Assembly: GCA_030813035.1 (NCBI GenBank)
Contig: JAUSTV010000003.1
Reading direction: 5' to 3' (one strand)
Origin: Bacillus_BA fengqiuensis
Lineage (GTDB): Bacteria; Bacillota; Bacilli; Bacillales; Bacillaceae_H
DNA length: 64,000 nucleotides
Part shown: piece after piece, positions 17,836-25,583 of the stretch
Layout: every line of letters starts with the position of its first letter
How positions within the stretch are numbered: the stretch's first letter is position 1
Notes under the pieces: generated by a model
Told to the model about the DNA's origin: nothing
Seen by the model: the letters and a program-made list of their open reading frames with translations, nothing else
The model's database searches: none
Position numbers and translations under genes: made by a program

Positions 17836-18129
17836 TTAGTTAGGAAGAGCGATTTGTTTATTTTCCCTTGACTCTTTATATAGAACAATCGTATTTCCGA
17901 TTACCTGTACAAGCTCGGCTTTTGCCCCTGTACTCAGCTCTTCTGCCACTGTATAGCGGTCTTCTTCACAGTTTTGCAGTACGCTGACTTTAATTAACTC
18001 GCGCGCTTCCAGTACATCAGCAATCTGCTTGACCATATTTTCATTGACGCCGCCTTTTCCCACTTGGAAAATGGGTGTTAAATGATGTGCCTTTGAGCGT
18101 AAAAAACGTTTTTGTTTACCTGTTAGCAT
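17836..18129 (-). CDS. yqeI: YhbY-type RNA-binding protein YqeI
   Basis: 97-residue CRM-domain protein of the CRS1-YhbY family, which associates with pre-50S particles in E. coli. It starts MLTGKQKRFLRSKAHHLTPIFQVGKGGVNENM and has the IKVSVLQNCEE and GNTIVLYKES segments of the fold. ATG behind GGAGG. Likely role: 50S assembly. It lies 14 bp after aroE, probably in the yqeG-yqeH-aroE-yqeI group. Confidence 0.93.
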   Translation of the reverse strand: MLTGKQKRFLRSKAHHLTPIFQVGKGGVNENMVKQIADVLEARELIKVSVLQNCEEDRYTVAEELSTGAKAELVQVIGNTIVLYKESRENKQIALPN

Positions 18130-18143
18130 TGTGTTCCTCCATC

Positions 18144-18998
18144 TTACTCTTCTTTATTATGTTCCAGCTTCTTTAATATGATTTCCTCCATGGCTTCTAT
18201 ATATGGACGCTTATTTGTCCATTTTTCAAAAGCCAGTGCACCTTGCATAACAAACATTCCGATTCCATTATGAATCATTGCCCCTCTGCTTTTGGCATCC
18301 TTTAATAACTTCGTCTCAAGGGGGTTATAAATGATATCACTAACGAGAGCCCCTTTTTTCAAACGATCAAGTTGCAAAGGCGACGCATCTGTGTATGGAT
18401 GCATCCCGACAGATGTTGTATTAATGATAATATCGTATTTTTCCAGTGAGGCTTCCGCTTCTTCAATCGAGAGAGAGGCAGATGCAACCGGTGCAGGATT
18501 ATCCGCTATCAATTCCTCTGCTTTTGCCGGAGTTCGATTACAAAGATCAATCTGTTTAGGCGGCTGTTCATATGTAGCAAGAGTAAAATAAATAGCTCTT
18601 GCCGCTCCACCCGCTCCAATGATTAATACCGTGCACTCCGTTAAATCTTTTTTATTGAGCGCGTCGAGTAAGGACGTCACGTATCCCTCTCCATCTGTAT
18701 TATACCCAATAAAACGTCCTTTTTCATTGACGACAGTATTAACTGCTCCAATCTCTTTCGCTAAAGGATCAATTTCATCCAGATATTCCATGATTCTCAC
18801 TTTATAAGGAATGGTGACATTAAACCCTTCAATATCCAAAGCTTTCAACCCCTCTATCGCTGCTTCAAACTTGTCGGGATTAATTTCAAACGCATGATAA
18901 TACCCTTCCAGATTTAAACGCTCAAAAGCATCGTTATGCATAATAGGTGACATAGAATGTCCAACCGGATAACCAATAACCCCATACAGCTTTTTCAA
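18144..18998 (-). CDS. aroE: Shikimate dehydrogenase (NADP+)
   Basis: AroE reduces 3-dehydroshikimate to shikimate in aromatic amino acid synthesis. The 284-residue protein starts YGVIGYPVGHSMSPIMHN (shikimate-binding serines), contains NVTIPYK with the catalytic lysine, GYNTDGEGY with the catalytic aspartate, and the NADP-binding loop IIGAGGAARAI followed by NRT. Position between yqeH and yqeI is the same as in B. subtilis. Confidence 0.97.
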   Translation of the reverse strand: MKKLYGVIGYPVGHSMSPIMHNDAFERLNLEGYYHAFEINPDKFEAAIEGLKALDIEGFNVTIPYKVRIMEYLDEIDPLAKEIGAVNTVVNEKGRFIGYNTDGEGYVTSLLDALNKKDLTECTVLIIGAGGAARAIYFTLATYEQPPKQIDLCNRTPAKAEELIADNPAPVASASLSIEEAEASLEKYDIIINTTSVGMHPYTDASPLQLDRLKKGALVSDIIYNPLETKLLKDAKSRGAMIHNGIGMFVMQGALAFEKWTNKRPYIEAMEEIILKKLEHNKEE

Positions 18999-19052
18999 CA
19001 GCCGCTCCCCCTTTTACTGAAATATCCACATTTCTTACTTTCGTATACAGTT

Positions 19053-19265
19053 AAGAAAAGCGCAAGCGCCTTGATCAAAAGAAGGCCGACTAAGAACACC
19101 GCGTCCTGCGGCAACGTCGGCATGACCCACATCCTGTGGCCCCAAGGAAATAGGGATTGACCCCGTATACGCTTTTTGCCTTATGAGGGCAATCGTCTTT
19201 TCCCGTGCTGAGCTAGGCGCTGGAGCTAGACACTAGTTACTCATCGAAAAATTATACTTTCTTAT
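19053..19265 (+). repeat. Dispersed repeat, family A copy 1
   Basis: Begins AAGAAAAGCGCAAGCGCC and ends GTGCTGAGCTAGGCGCTGG, AGCTAGACAC, then TCATCGAAAAATTATACTTTC. The first and last blocks are complementary (GCGCAAGCGCC with AGGCGC..). Copy 2 at 51980-52128 keeps both ends with a shorter centre. It takes up most of the 370-bp gap between aroE and yqeH, which otherwise holds only a hairpin. Confidence 0.8.
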
Positions 19266-19278
19266 TCTTCAAGAAAGG

Positions 19279-19313
19279 GCGACCCAAAAGGTGGCTTTTC
19301 CCTTTTGGGCCGC
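19279..19313 (-). terminator. Hairpin after yqeH
   Basis: GCGACCCAAAAGG (19279-19291) pairs with CCTTTTGGGCCGC (19301-19313) with one mismatch. Lies 60 bp after the yqeH stop on the minus strand, followed by AAAGAATAAG; probably the end of the yqeG-yqeH message or an attenuator before aroE. Confidence 0.55.
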
Positions 19314-19372
19314 TCCTGACGGAATGATTTGCCGACCGTGTTTCATCCAATAAGAAAAATCAACGTTGCTCT

Positions 19373-20479
19373 TTAAATAAGCGAGCCTCTAATGAATATT
19401 CCTACCCCTTTTGGCGCATATGCCACTACTTTTGCCCCTGGGTCGTTCACTGTTACCCAGCCTAATCCCGAGAAAACGATATCCGTTTTTCCTTGCTTAA
19501 TCATAAATTCATGCGCCACAAGTTCAGGGAACTCGTCCATTTGTTCTTGTCTCGGAGGCTGCAATAGCTCGCCTGCATGATTTCGATATAGTTCATCCGC
19601 TTTTTCCATTTTTGTACGGTGAATCATTAAATCATTGGAAATATAGCAAGTCAGCGCCCTTCTTCCTCCACTTACATAATCTAAACGTGCCAATCCGCCA
19701 AAGAATAAAGTTTGCTCTTCATTCAATTGATATACCTTTGGCTTGATTTCCTTTTTAGGAGAGATGATTTTTAAATCACGCTTGTCGACAAAATGGGCCA
19801 TTTGATGGTGGTTGATAATCCCCGGCGTATCATATAAAGCGGCATCATCATCAAGAGGGATACCGATTAAATCAAGAGTTGTTCCAGGGTATTGGGAAGT
19901 CGTTACAACATCCTTTTCCCCGCTGAACTCTTTAATCAAGGTATTGATGAACGTAGACTTTCCGACGTTTGTACACCCTACGATGTAGACGTCTTTGCCA
20001 AAACGATATGCCTCAATAGCTGCCGCAAGCTCTTTAATTCCCTGTCCTTTAGCAGCGCTGATTAAGTGAACATCGATAGGCTTAAGCCCTAATTCTTTTG
20101 CCTCTTTTTTCATCCAGCTAATTAATTTGTTCTGCTTAACCGATTTTGGAAGCAAGTCCACTTTATTTCCAACTAAAATGACATTGTTGCTTCCCACAAA
20201 GCGGTGCAACCCAGGAAGCCAGCTGCCATTGAAATCAAAAATATCGACAATTTTCACAACAAGCGCATCCGATTTTCCAATCCCATTTAATATTTTCAAG
20301 AAATCATCATCGGTCAAAGAAACATCCTGAATTTCATTATAATGCTTTAAACGGAAGCAACGCTGACAAATAATGACTTCTTTTTCTAATGCAGATTGGG
20401 GAGTGTACCCAATCTCATTTGGTTTTTCGGTTTGAAGAGCGACTCCACACCCTACACATTGAAGTACTTGTTCACTCAC
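19373..20479 (-). CDS. yqeH: Circularly permuted ribosome-assembly GTPase YqeH
   Basis: 368-residue GTPase with permuted motif order: G4 (NKVD) comes before the P-loop GCTNVGKST and then DTPG. The N-terminus has a zinc finger, CVGCGVAL with CQRCFRLKHYN. YqeH acts in 30S ribosomal subunit assembly in B. subtilis. It follows yqeG by four bases, so the two are coupled. ATG start. Confidence 0.97.
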   Translation of the reverse strand: MSEQVLQCVGCGVALQTEKPNEIGYTPQSALEKEVIICQRCFRLKHYNEIQDVSLTDDDFLKILNGIGKSDALVVKIVDIFDFNGSWLPGLHRFVGSNNVILVGNKVDLLPKSVKQNKLISWMKKEAKELGLKPIDVHLISAAKGQGIKELAAAIEAYRFGKDVYIVGCTNVGKSTFINTLIKEFSGEKDVVTTSQYPGTTLDLIGIPLDDDAALYDTPGIINHHQMAHFVDKRDLKIISPKKEIKPKVYQLNEEQTLFFGGLARLDYVSGGRRALTCYISNDLMIHRTKMEKADELYRNHAGELLQPPRQEQMDEFPELVAHEFMIKQGKTDIVFSGLGWVTVNDPGAKVVAYAPKGVGIFIRGSLI

Positions 20480-20483
20480 GAAT

Positions 20484-20999
20484 TTATTCCTCCCAATTAA
20501 TCATGCCTTTTTGTTTCATCCATGCTAAAATTTTGCGTTCCATTTTTCGATTGAATCTAGTAATGAAACCGTCTGTTTGAGCAACAGGTACCACCAAAAT
20601 GGTATGAAGTCCCAAACGATTTCCTCCAAGGACATCTGTTAAAAGTTGATCTCCAATCACAACGATTTCGTCATTTTGTACATTCATTAAGCGCAACGCC
20701 TTGCGAAATGCTTTACCCATCGGCTTTCTTGCTTGAAAAATAAAAGGAATGCCCAAAGGGTCTGAAAACAGCTTCACTCTTTTTTCAATATTATTAGAGA
20801 CGATCGTAACCTTGATACCATGATCCTTCATTTCTTTAAACCACTCTATCAGTTGCGGAGTAGCACTAGGCCGATCCCATTCAACCAAGGTATTGTCCAG
20901 GTCTGTAATAATCCCTTTGACTCCTCTTTCTTTTAACATTTGCGGCGTAATATGAAAAATGCTTTTTACATGTTCATTCGGTAAAAAAAGTTTTAACAC
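20484..20999 (-). CDS. yqeG: HAD-superfamily phosphatase YqeG
   Basis: 171 residues from the GTG at 20997-20999 (AGAGGTG upstream); a longer frame exists but lacks a ribosome site and exceeds the family length of about 172. HAD motifs: DLDNTLVEW (the first two aspartates), VSNN, K in ARKPMGKAF, and IGDQLLTDVLGGN. Substrate unknown; the family is called YqeG/HAD IIIA phosphatase, related to PTPMT1-independent PGP phosphatase Gep4, so a phosphatidylglycerophosphate phosphatase role is possible. Co-transcribed with yqeH. Confidence 0.9.
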   Translation of the reverse strand: MLKLFLPNEHVKSIFHITPQMLKERGVKGIITDLDNTLVEWDRPSATPQLIEWFKEMKDHGIKVTIVSNNIEKRVKLFSDPLGIPFIFQARKPMGKAFRKALRLMNVQNDEIVVIGDQLLTDVLGGNRLGLHTILVVPVAQTDGFITRFNRKMERKILAWMKQKGMINWEE

Positions 21000-21213
21000 G
21001 TATGTCACACCTCTACTAACAAAATAGGGTCCATCTGAATAATAAATACACAATACACAATTATAACGTTAGTTCTTCATTTTCCAACAAAAAACTTCTA
21101 AAAACGACTTTCATTTCGTTTCTCTCTCCAGAAAAATGTCTGATTAACAAAGAAGACGTAGGTTTTTGATAATTTATGCAAATGTTTCGACAAGACCTAA
21201 GGCATTTTAAAGT

Positions 21214-21312
21214 TGTGGATAACTTTATGCACATTTTCCCGAGTCATTACCAACATTTAATGGTAATTATAAACAACTTACTCACAAATTATCCACCGTT
21301 GACTGTGGATAA
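21214..21312. promoter_or_regulatory. DnaA-box cluster upstream of sda
   Basis: Four matches to the DnaA box TTATCCACA: exact reverse matches at 21214-21222 and 21304-21312 (TGTGGATAA), TTATGCACA at 21225-21233 and TTATCCACC at 21289-21297, each with one change. They form two inward or outward pairs about 75 bp apart in the 450-bp gap between yqeG and sda. In B. subtilis DnaA activates sda, linking the checkpoint to replication initiation; the same arrangement is seen here. Confidence 0.8.
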
Positions 21313-21423
21313 GAGAACGGTTGTTCCATTTTTTATTTCATGGTAGATTATGGTTACCAACTATCCATCTTATGATTTTTCCGATAGAAATAGAACACCC
21401 TATATGAATGGTAAAAAGATATC

Positions 21424-21458
21424 GGAGGTGAACGCCTTTTCACAAGGCGATTATTATG
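21424..21458 (+). promoter_or_regulatory. Structured ribosome-binding site of sda
   Basis: GGAGGTG at 21424-21430 is 25 bases from the ATG, too far for normal use. Between them lies a 6-bp hairpin, CGCCTT (21433-21438), loop of 5, AAGGCG (21444-21449). If the hairpin is folded, 8 unpaired bases remain between the Shine-Dalgarno and ATG, the ideal distance. AAGG in the right arm is an alternative weak site. Confidence 0.6.
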
Positions 21459-21596
21459 AAAAAATTATCTGACAAGCTCCTTATCGAATCCTATATAAAA
21501 GCGACAGAGCTACAGCTTAGTCCCGAGTTCATTGAGTTGATAGAAAAGGAAATGGAGCGCAGATCTCTAGAGCTGAAAGTCAAATTATCATCATAA
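21456..21596 (+). CDS. sda: Sporulation checkpoint inhibitor Sda
   Basis: Sda is a 46-residue helical-hairpin protein that binds the histidine kinase KinA and blocks phosphorelay entry into sporulation when replication is active or stalled. The sequence MKKLSDKLLIESYIKATELQ, then LSPEFIELIEKEMERRSLEL, matches the family over its whole length. The ATG at 21456 gives exactly 46 residues. The DnaA boxes upstream and the structured ribosome site suggest both transcription and translation are controlled. Single-gene unit, convergent with psd, 13 bp between stop codons. Confidence 0.95.
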   Translation: MKKLSDKLLIESYIKATELQLSPEFIELIEKEMERRSLELKVKLSS

Positions 21597-21609
21597 GCCA
21601 TACTTTTTC

Positions 21610-22389
21610 TTACTTTAAGAGACCTATAAGCTGACCTACTTGGATTGGCTGTTCTTTTTTAATACGTGAATCCAACAAAAATGTATCTTTTTCAAATAAC
21701 AGTACAACCGTAGAGCCAAACGTAAAATACGCCATCTCCACACCTTTCGTGACAGTATCGCCATCATGGGTTCTTTCAATACTGTTAATAAACATCGCAC
21801 CTACTTTAACCATTAATAAATGACCATGAGAGTACTGCATTTCTGTTAATTTCCGATAATTTTTAATCAACGGATCTTTGCCGTACTTTAATCCCCACTT
21901 GTTGACAGGATAAGATTTGCTTCCAAGGGCCCACGTCTTTGTGATTTTTCCGCTTAATGGGCTGTGGATGCGATGATAATCGCGAGGACTTAAATAAAAA
22001 ATCATAAATTGTCCTCCTATGTACTTTTCAAGCAATTCATCATCGGCAACCATCTCCTGAATGGAATACATTTTTCCTTTTACTTTGATTTCTTTCGTCG
22101 GCTCAATAAAGCCATACTCTTCAATGACTGCATCTACCGGACTTACAACCCCTTTTCGCGTTGGATCAATGGGACGAACTCCCTCTTTTAACTGTCTTAT
22201 AAACAATTGCTGCAATGTTTTATAAGTGGATAGATGATTTGTCATCTCTGATTGATTAATATTGTAAATGCGAGCATATGATGATATTAGCAATGCACTT
22301 ACACGGGATGTTGAAAACTTTTGCAGCAGCCTGGAGAACAAGGCATGGTTCGTTAATTCAATAAAAGTTCGATATACACGTTCAAACAA
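21610..22389 (-). CDS. psd: Phosphatidylserine decarboxylase proenzyme
   Basis: Psd makes phosphatidylethanolamine from phosphatidylserine at the membrane. The proenzyme cleaves itself at an LGST/FGST-type site to form the pyruvoyl cofactor; here it is YFTFGSTVVLLF near residue 238. Other conserved parts are VVSPVDAVI, YLSPRDYHRIHSPLSG (active-site histidines) and VGAMFINSIE. I chose the TTG at 22387-22389 behind GGAGG, giving 259 residues as in related Bacillus proteins; a 30-residue longer frame has no ribosome site. It is divergent from pssA, which makes its substrate. Confidence 0.94.
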   Translation of the reverse strand: MFERVYRTFIELTNHALFSRLLQKFSTSRVSALLISSYARIYNINQSEMTNHLSTYKTLQQLFIRQLKEGVRPIDPTRKGVVSPVDAVIEEYGFIEPTKEIKVKGKMYSIQEMVADDELLEKYIGGQFMIFYLSPRDYHRIHSPLSGKITKTWALGSKSYPVNKWGLKYGKDPLIKNYRKLTEMQYSHGHLLMVKVGAMFINSIERTHDGDTVTKGVEMAYFTFGSTVVLLFEKDTFLLDSRIKKEQPIQVGQLIGLLK

Positions 22390-22501
22390 GAAAGTTTCCC
22401 TCCAATTATCCAATAGCCCTTTACTATCTTTGGCTTTCCGTCTACAATAAGAATACACTTTAAAATAGGTGCATCCCATTCTCTACAAAGGAGTGAAGAG
22501 A

Positions 22502-23041
22502 ATGTTTTTATTAGATTACTTAGACCATACAATCAAAAAAATAAAAGCACAGGCAGCAAATGTATTAACTTTATTAAATCTAAGTTTAGGGGCTTTCGCA
22601 ATTCTTTTTGTATTAAAAGATAACCTTAAGTTGAGTGTCTTATTAATCTTCTTGGCCGCACTAGCTGATCGCTTTGATGGGATGACAGCGAGAAAGCTAA
22701 ATATCGAGTCAGAATTAGGAAAACAATTAGATTCTATGTGTGACATTATATCGTTTGGTATCGCTCCCGCCTTACTCCTCTATCAAGGCATACTCTTCGA
22801 ATATGGAGCACCCGGATCCTTGTTTACCATTTTGTACATCGCTTGCGGAGCCTTAAGGCTGGCACGATTCAACATCACCGAAAATAATGGCTATTTCACA
22901 GGGCTGCCTATTACGGCTGCTGGTTGTATTCTAACTTTAAGCTATTTGGCCATTCCTTATTTTCCACAGCAATTTTTTATGTTTTTAGTCATTTTGCTGG
23001 CAATTTTAATGGTGGGAACGTTTAGGCTTAAAAAAATATAA
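22502..23041 (+). CDS. pssA: CDP-diacylglycerol-serine O-phosphatidyltransferase
   Basis: PssA joins serine to CDP-diacylglycerol to make phosphatidylserine in the membrane. The 179-residue protein has the CDP-alcohol phosphotransferase motif spread over ADRFDGMTARKL and GKQLDSMCDIISFG (DGxxAR, G, D, D in the right spacing) and about six membrane helices. ATG at 22502 behind AAAGGAG; the frame extends 11 codons upstream without a better start. Divergent from psd with a shared 110-bp promoter region. Confidence 0.95.
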   Translation: MFLLDYLDHTIKKIKAQAANVLTLLNLSLGAFAILFVLKDNLKLSVLLIFLAALADRFDGMTARKLNIESELGKQLDSMCDIISFGIAPALLLYQGILFEYGAPGSLFTILYIACGALRLARFNITENNGYFTGLPITAAGCILTLSYLAIPYFPQQFFMFLVILLAILMVGTFRLKKI

Positions 23042-23069
23042 AAAGCTCATGGCTTACCATGAGCTTTTT
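23040..23069. terminator. Bidirectional terminator of pssA
   Basis: AAAAAGCTCATGG (23040-23052) and CCATGAGCTTTTT (23057-23069) around a CTTA loop. It ends pssA on plus and the YjcZ-like ORF on minus. Confidence 0.94.
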
Positions 23070-23074
23070 ATATT

Positions 23075-23227
23075 TTAACAGAAATAATGTCGATAGCAAT
23101 AGAAGCCGCCAAATATTACGAGTAAAACAAACAGTACGATAACAACGGCAATCCAGAAGCCGTACCCTCCGCCTCCGCAGCCTCCCCCAGTGTACGAACC
23201 ATAGGGCGGATAACCATAGGGATACAT
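23075..23227 (-). CDS. YjcZ-like glycine-rich small membrane protein
   Basis: 50-residue protein beginning MYPYGYPPYGSYTGGGCGGGG-type (tyrosine/proline then glycine/cysteine-rich) followed by one hydrophobic helix (FWIAVVIVLFVLLVIFGG) and a short tail with C, Y and H. This composition matches the YjcZ family of sporulation-associated miniproteins in Bacillus. ATG at 23225-23227 with AAGGGGG seven bases upstream. Function unknown; a spore-coat or forespore-membrane location is possible. Convergent with pssA and sharing its terminator. Confidence 0.8.
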   Translation of the reverse strand: MYPYGYPPYGSYTGGGCGGGGYGFWIAVVIVLFVLLVIFGGFYCYRHYFC

Positions 23228-23443
23228 GAACATTCCCCCTTTACATTCTTATTCTATTCATACACTATGTAAACTGAATAAAAAGGGATAGGCGATTGTC
23301 CAATGATAGATGGACAATTTGAGAGAAGCCCTTCACAAAATTGCCATGAGGCGGTAACAATGTTGACAAAAGTCATTCCTTTTTCAACAGCGGATATATG
23401 CTACAGTAAAGATAGATCATTGATAGCATACGAGGTGAGGAAC

Positions 23444-23527
23444 ATGTTTTCTTTCGTATTCGGCATTGTCATTACAGCTGTTATCGCCATTGTTATCGGC
23501 ACTGAAATCAGTACAGAATTGGCTTAA
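23444..23527 (+). CDS. Tiny single-helix membrane peptide
   Basis: 27-residue ORF starting at ATG 23444 with GAGGTGAGGAAC directly upstream. The product, MFSFVFGIVITAVIAIVIGTE and then ISTELA, is almost one transmembrane helix. I do not recognise a family. A family C repeat begins about 10 bases after the stop codon, as it does after other real genes in the window, which supports it. A longer in-frame extension back to 23303 exists but has no ribosome site. Confidence 0.5.
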   Translation: MFSFVFGIVITAVIAIVIGTEISTELA

Positions 23528-23536
23528 CGAGGATGA

Positions 23537-23612
23537 AGGGACTGTCCCATCATTCCTAAACAAATCAAAATTCTTGATCAGGCCCATCACCAGTTCCTCC
23601 TGGTATGGGCCT
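23537..23612 (+). repeat. Dispersed element, family C copy 4 (short)
   Basis: GGGACTGTCCCATC and CCTAAACAAAT, followed by hairpin AGGCCCATCACCAG/CTGGTATGGGCCT with a T-rich end. It has the family C opening box but only one hairpin. It lies just after the 27-residue ORF and can serve as its terminator. Confidence 0.6.
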
Positions 23613-23800
23613 ATTTTATTTTTCGAAAGGTCTTATCATCTGCTAAAAAGGGATAAAAAATCCTTATATATAAATCTCTTCTTCTCTATATCCAATAAAG
23701 TTTCAAAAAGTTATATGAATGGGCATAAAGATTGAGCGGAATATGTCGATAAAATGGTATAAGCAAAATCTTTAAAAAATATGTACTTCAAGGTGATCAT

Positions 23801-24607
23801 ATGGACAAAACTTCTTTATTCGGAATTATTTTAGCTCTTGTCGGAGTATTTGTAGGAATGATTTTAAAAGGCGTCAGCCTCTCTTCCTTATTCAATATTC
23901 CTGCATTGCTCATCATTTTTATCGGCACCGCAGGAGCGGTAACCATCGCCTTTCCTGCAAGAGATATCAAAAATGTACCGAAACTATTCGGGATTTTATT
24001 TAAAGAAGAGAAAACCCCTAAAATTGAAGAGCTGATCCCTCTATTCGTTGACTTGGCTACCGTAGCAAGAAGAGAAGGATTATTGGCTTTAGAAAGCAAG
24101 ATCAGTGATATCGAAGATCCCTTTTTAAAAAATGGCTTAAACTTGGCTGTCGATGGACAAACACAAGAGTTCATCCGTGATGTGATGACAGAAGAAACGT
24201 CTGTTATGGAAGAACGCCATCAAATAGGTGCTTCCATTTTCACTCAGGCGGGTACTTATGCGCCTACTCTTGGGGTATTAGGTGCAGTTGTAGGCCTTAT
24301 AGCCGCGTTGGCAGACATGAGCAATATGGATACGCTTGGCCACGCCATTTCGGCCGCTTTCGTTGCAACACTTTTCGGTATATTCAGCGGTTACGTCCTG
24401 TGGCATCCATTTGCCAACAAATTAAAAAGAAAATCTAAGTATGAAGTAAAGGTTCGTTATTTGATGATTGAAGGGATTTTGTCAATTGTAGAAGGTCAGG
24501 CCCCTAACATTATTGAACGCAAATTGGCTTCTTTTTTACCTGTACATGAGCGTGAAAAATTCTTTAGTGAAGGTGAAAAAAACAATGAAGAAAAAGCATC
24601 GGCATAA
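23801..24607 (+). CDS. motA: Flagellar motor stator protein MotA
   Basis: MotA forms with MotB the proton-driven stator of the flagellar motor in the cytoplasmic membrane. 268 residues, four membrane helices: two near the N-terminus (about 5-25 and 31-50) and two around residues 150-175 and 185-205. The torque loop has the charged RREGLLALE stretch, and PTLGVLGAVVGLIAAL with HAISAAFVATLFGI marks helices 3 and 4, including the proline near the ion path. Similarity to B. subtilis MotA is high from the first residues (MDKTSLFGIILA). ATG at 23801 with AAGGTG. Confidence 0.96.
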   Translation: MDKTSLFGIILALVGVFVGMILKGVSLSSLFNIPALLIIFIGTAGAVTIAFPARDIKNVPKLFGILFKEEKTPKIEELIPLFVDLATVARREGLLALESKISDIEDPFLKNGLNLAVDGQTQEFIRDVMTEETSVMEERHQIGASIFTQAGTYAPTLGVLGAVVGLIAALADMSNMDTLGHAISAAFVATLFGIFSGYVLWHPFANKLKRKSKYEVKVRYLMIEGILSIVEGQAPNIIERKLASFLPVHEREKFFSEGEKNNEEKASA

Positions 24608-25331
24608 CGACCACGAAGAACATGTTGACGAATCATGGCTCATTCCATATGCAGACTTGCTCACATTGCTGTTAGCCTTATTCATTGTCTTATTTTCCAT
24701 GAGCAGCGTCGATGCTATAAAATTCAAGCAGATGGCCAATGCGCTAAATTCTTCCTTTGAAGGAGGAACAGGGATTTTCGAGTATCCAAGCGCCATTCCT
24801 CCTGAACAACCTCTTTCATTAAATAAAGAGGAAGAAAAGGAATCCGCTAACGCAGAAAAAAAGTCTCTTGAAGAGATTCAAAAGAAAGTAAACGAATATA
24901 TTACCAGCCGCCAGTTAACAGGAAAATTAAAAACCAGTTTAACCGACGAAGGGCTTCTTATCACCATTTTGGATAACGTACTATTTGATTCTGGAGTGGC
25001 CGAAGTTCGTCCGGCTGATCGTCAGCTTGCGAAAGAAATTTCTCAACTGATTGTCATGGAAACACCCAAAAATGTCATCATCAGCGGCCATACAGATAAT
25101 ATCCCTATCCGCAACCAGCATTTTGAATCCAACTGGGATTTAAGTGTCATGCGTGCAGTCAACTTTATGAAAACATTACTAGAAAATCAAAAGTTGGATC
25201 CGGCACTTTTTAGTGCAAAGGGTTACGGCGAGTATAAACCGATTGCAAACAATTCTACGGAACAAGGCAGACTAAAAAATCGGCGCGTTGAAATTTTAAT
25301 CGTTCCGAATGAAAAAATGACTGAACAATAA
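24585..25331 (+). CDS. motB: Flagellar motor stator protein MotB
   Basis: MotB anchors the stator to peptidoglycan and carries the ion-binding aspartate. 248 residues: a charged N-terminus (KKKHRHNDHEEHVDESWLIPYADLLTLLLALFIVLFSMSS, with the aspartate in PYADLLT), one membrane helix, a plug/linker rich in E and K, and an OmpA-like peptidoglycan-binding domain (GHTDNIPIRNQHFESNWDLS, then RLKNRRVEI). Start ATG 24585 lies inside motA, an overlap of 23 bases, with GAAGGTG upstream. The overlap suggests coupled translation for stoichiometry. Confidence 0.95.
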   Translation: MKKKHRHNDHEEHVDESWLIPYADLLTLLLALFIVLFSMSSVDAIKFKQMANALNSSFEGGTGIFEYPSAIPPEQPLSLNKEEEKESANAEKKSLEEIQKKVNEYITSRQLTGKLKTSLTDEGLLITILDNVLFDSGVAEVRPADRQLAKEISQLIVMETPKNVIISGHTDNIPIRNQHFESNWDLSVMRAVNFMKTLLENQKLDPALFSAKGYGEYKPIANNSTEQGRLKNRRVEILIVPNEKMTEQ

Positions 25332-25363
25332 AAGTGATACATTAGAACGATTTGAACAAGTTC

Positions 25364-25390
25364 AAGACCTGTAAAAGCAGGTCTTTTTTT
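25364..25390 (+). terminator. Terminator of motAB
   Basis: AAGACCTG (25364-25371), loop, CAGGTCTT (25378-25385) and a run of seven T's, 33 bp after the motB stop. Confidence 0.93.
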
Positions 25391-25583
25391 CATCCGCATT
25401 AACGAGTATTAAGACCCCTGCTTCAACACTTGGAGAAGCCGAAGAAGTTAAGCGTGGGGATGACAGAAAAACCCCACTGATGGAAGTTTTCTTTATTGTA
25501 CAGACACAGTCAAGCAAGAATGGGCATATGAATAAAGTACGGGTTAGGGTTTGGATATAGATATAGAAAGCGGAGGTGAGGAG

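Noticed and set aside
19053..19265. Possible CRISPR or insertion sequence in the repeat regions
   Set aside because: The repeats are single dispersed copies without regular spacers, transposase genes or cas genes.
21428..21471. Leader peptide starting at GTG in the sda ribosome site
   Set aside because: The GTG is part of the Shine-Dalgarno itself and has no site of its own; the 14-codon frame is more likely chance.
23303..23443. 47-codon N-terminal extension of the small membrane ORF
   Set aside because: No ribosome site at the earlier ATG; the downstream ATG has a good one and gives a clean membrane helix.
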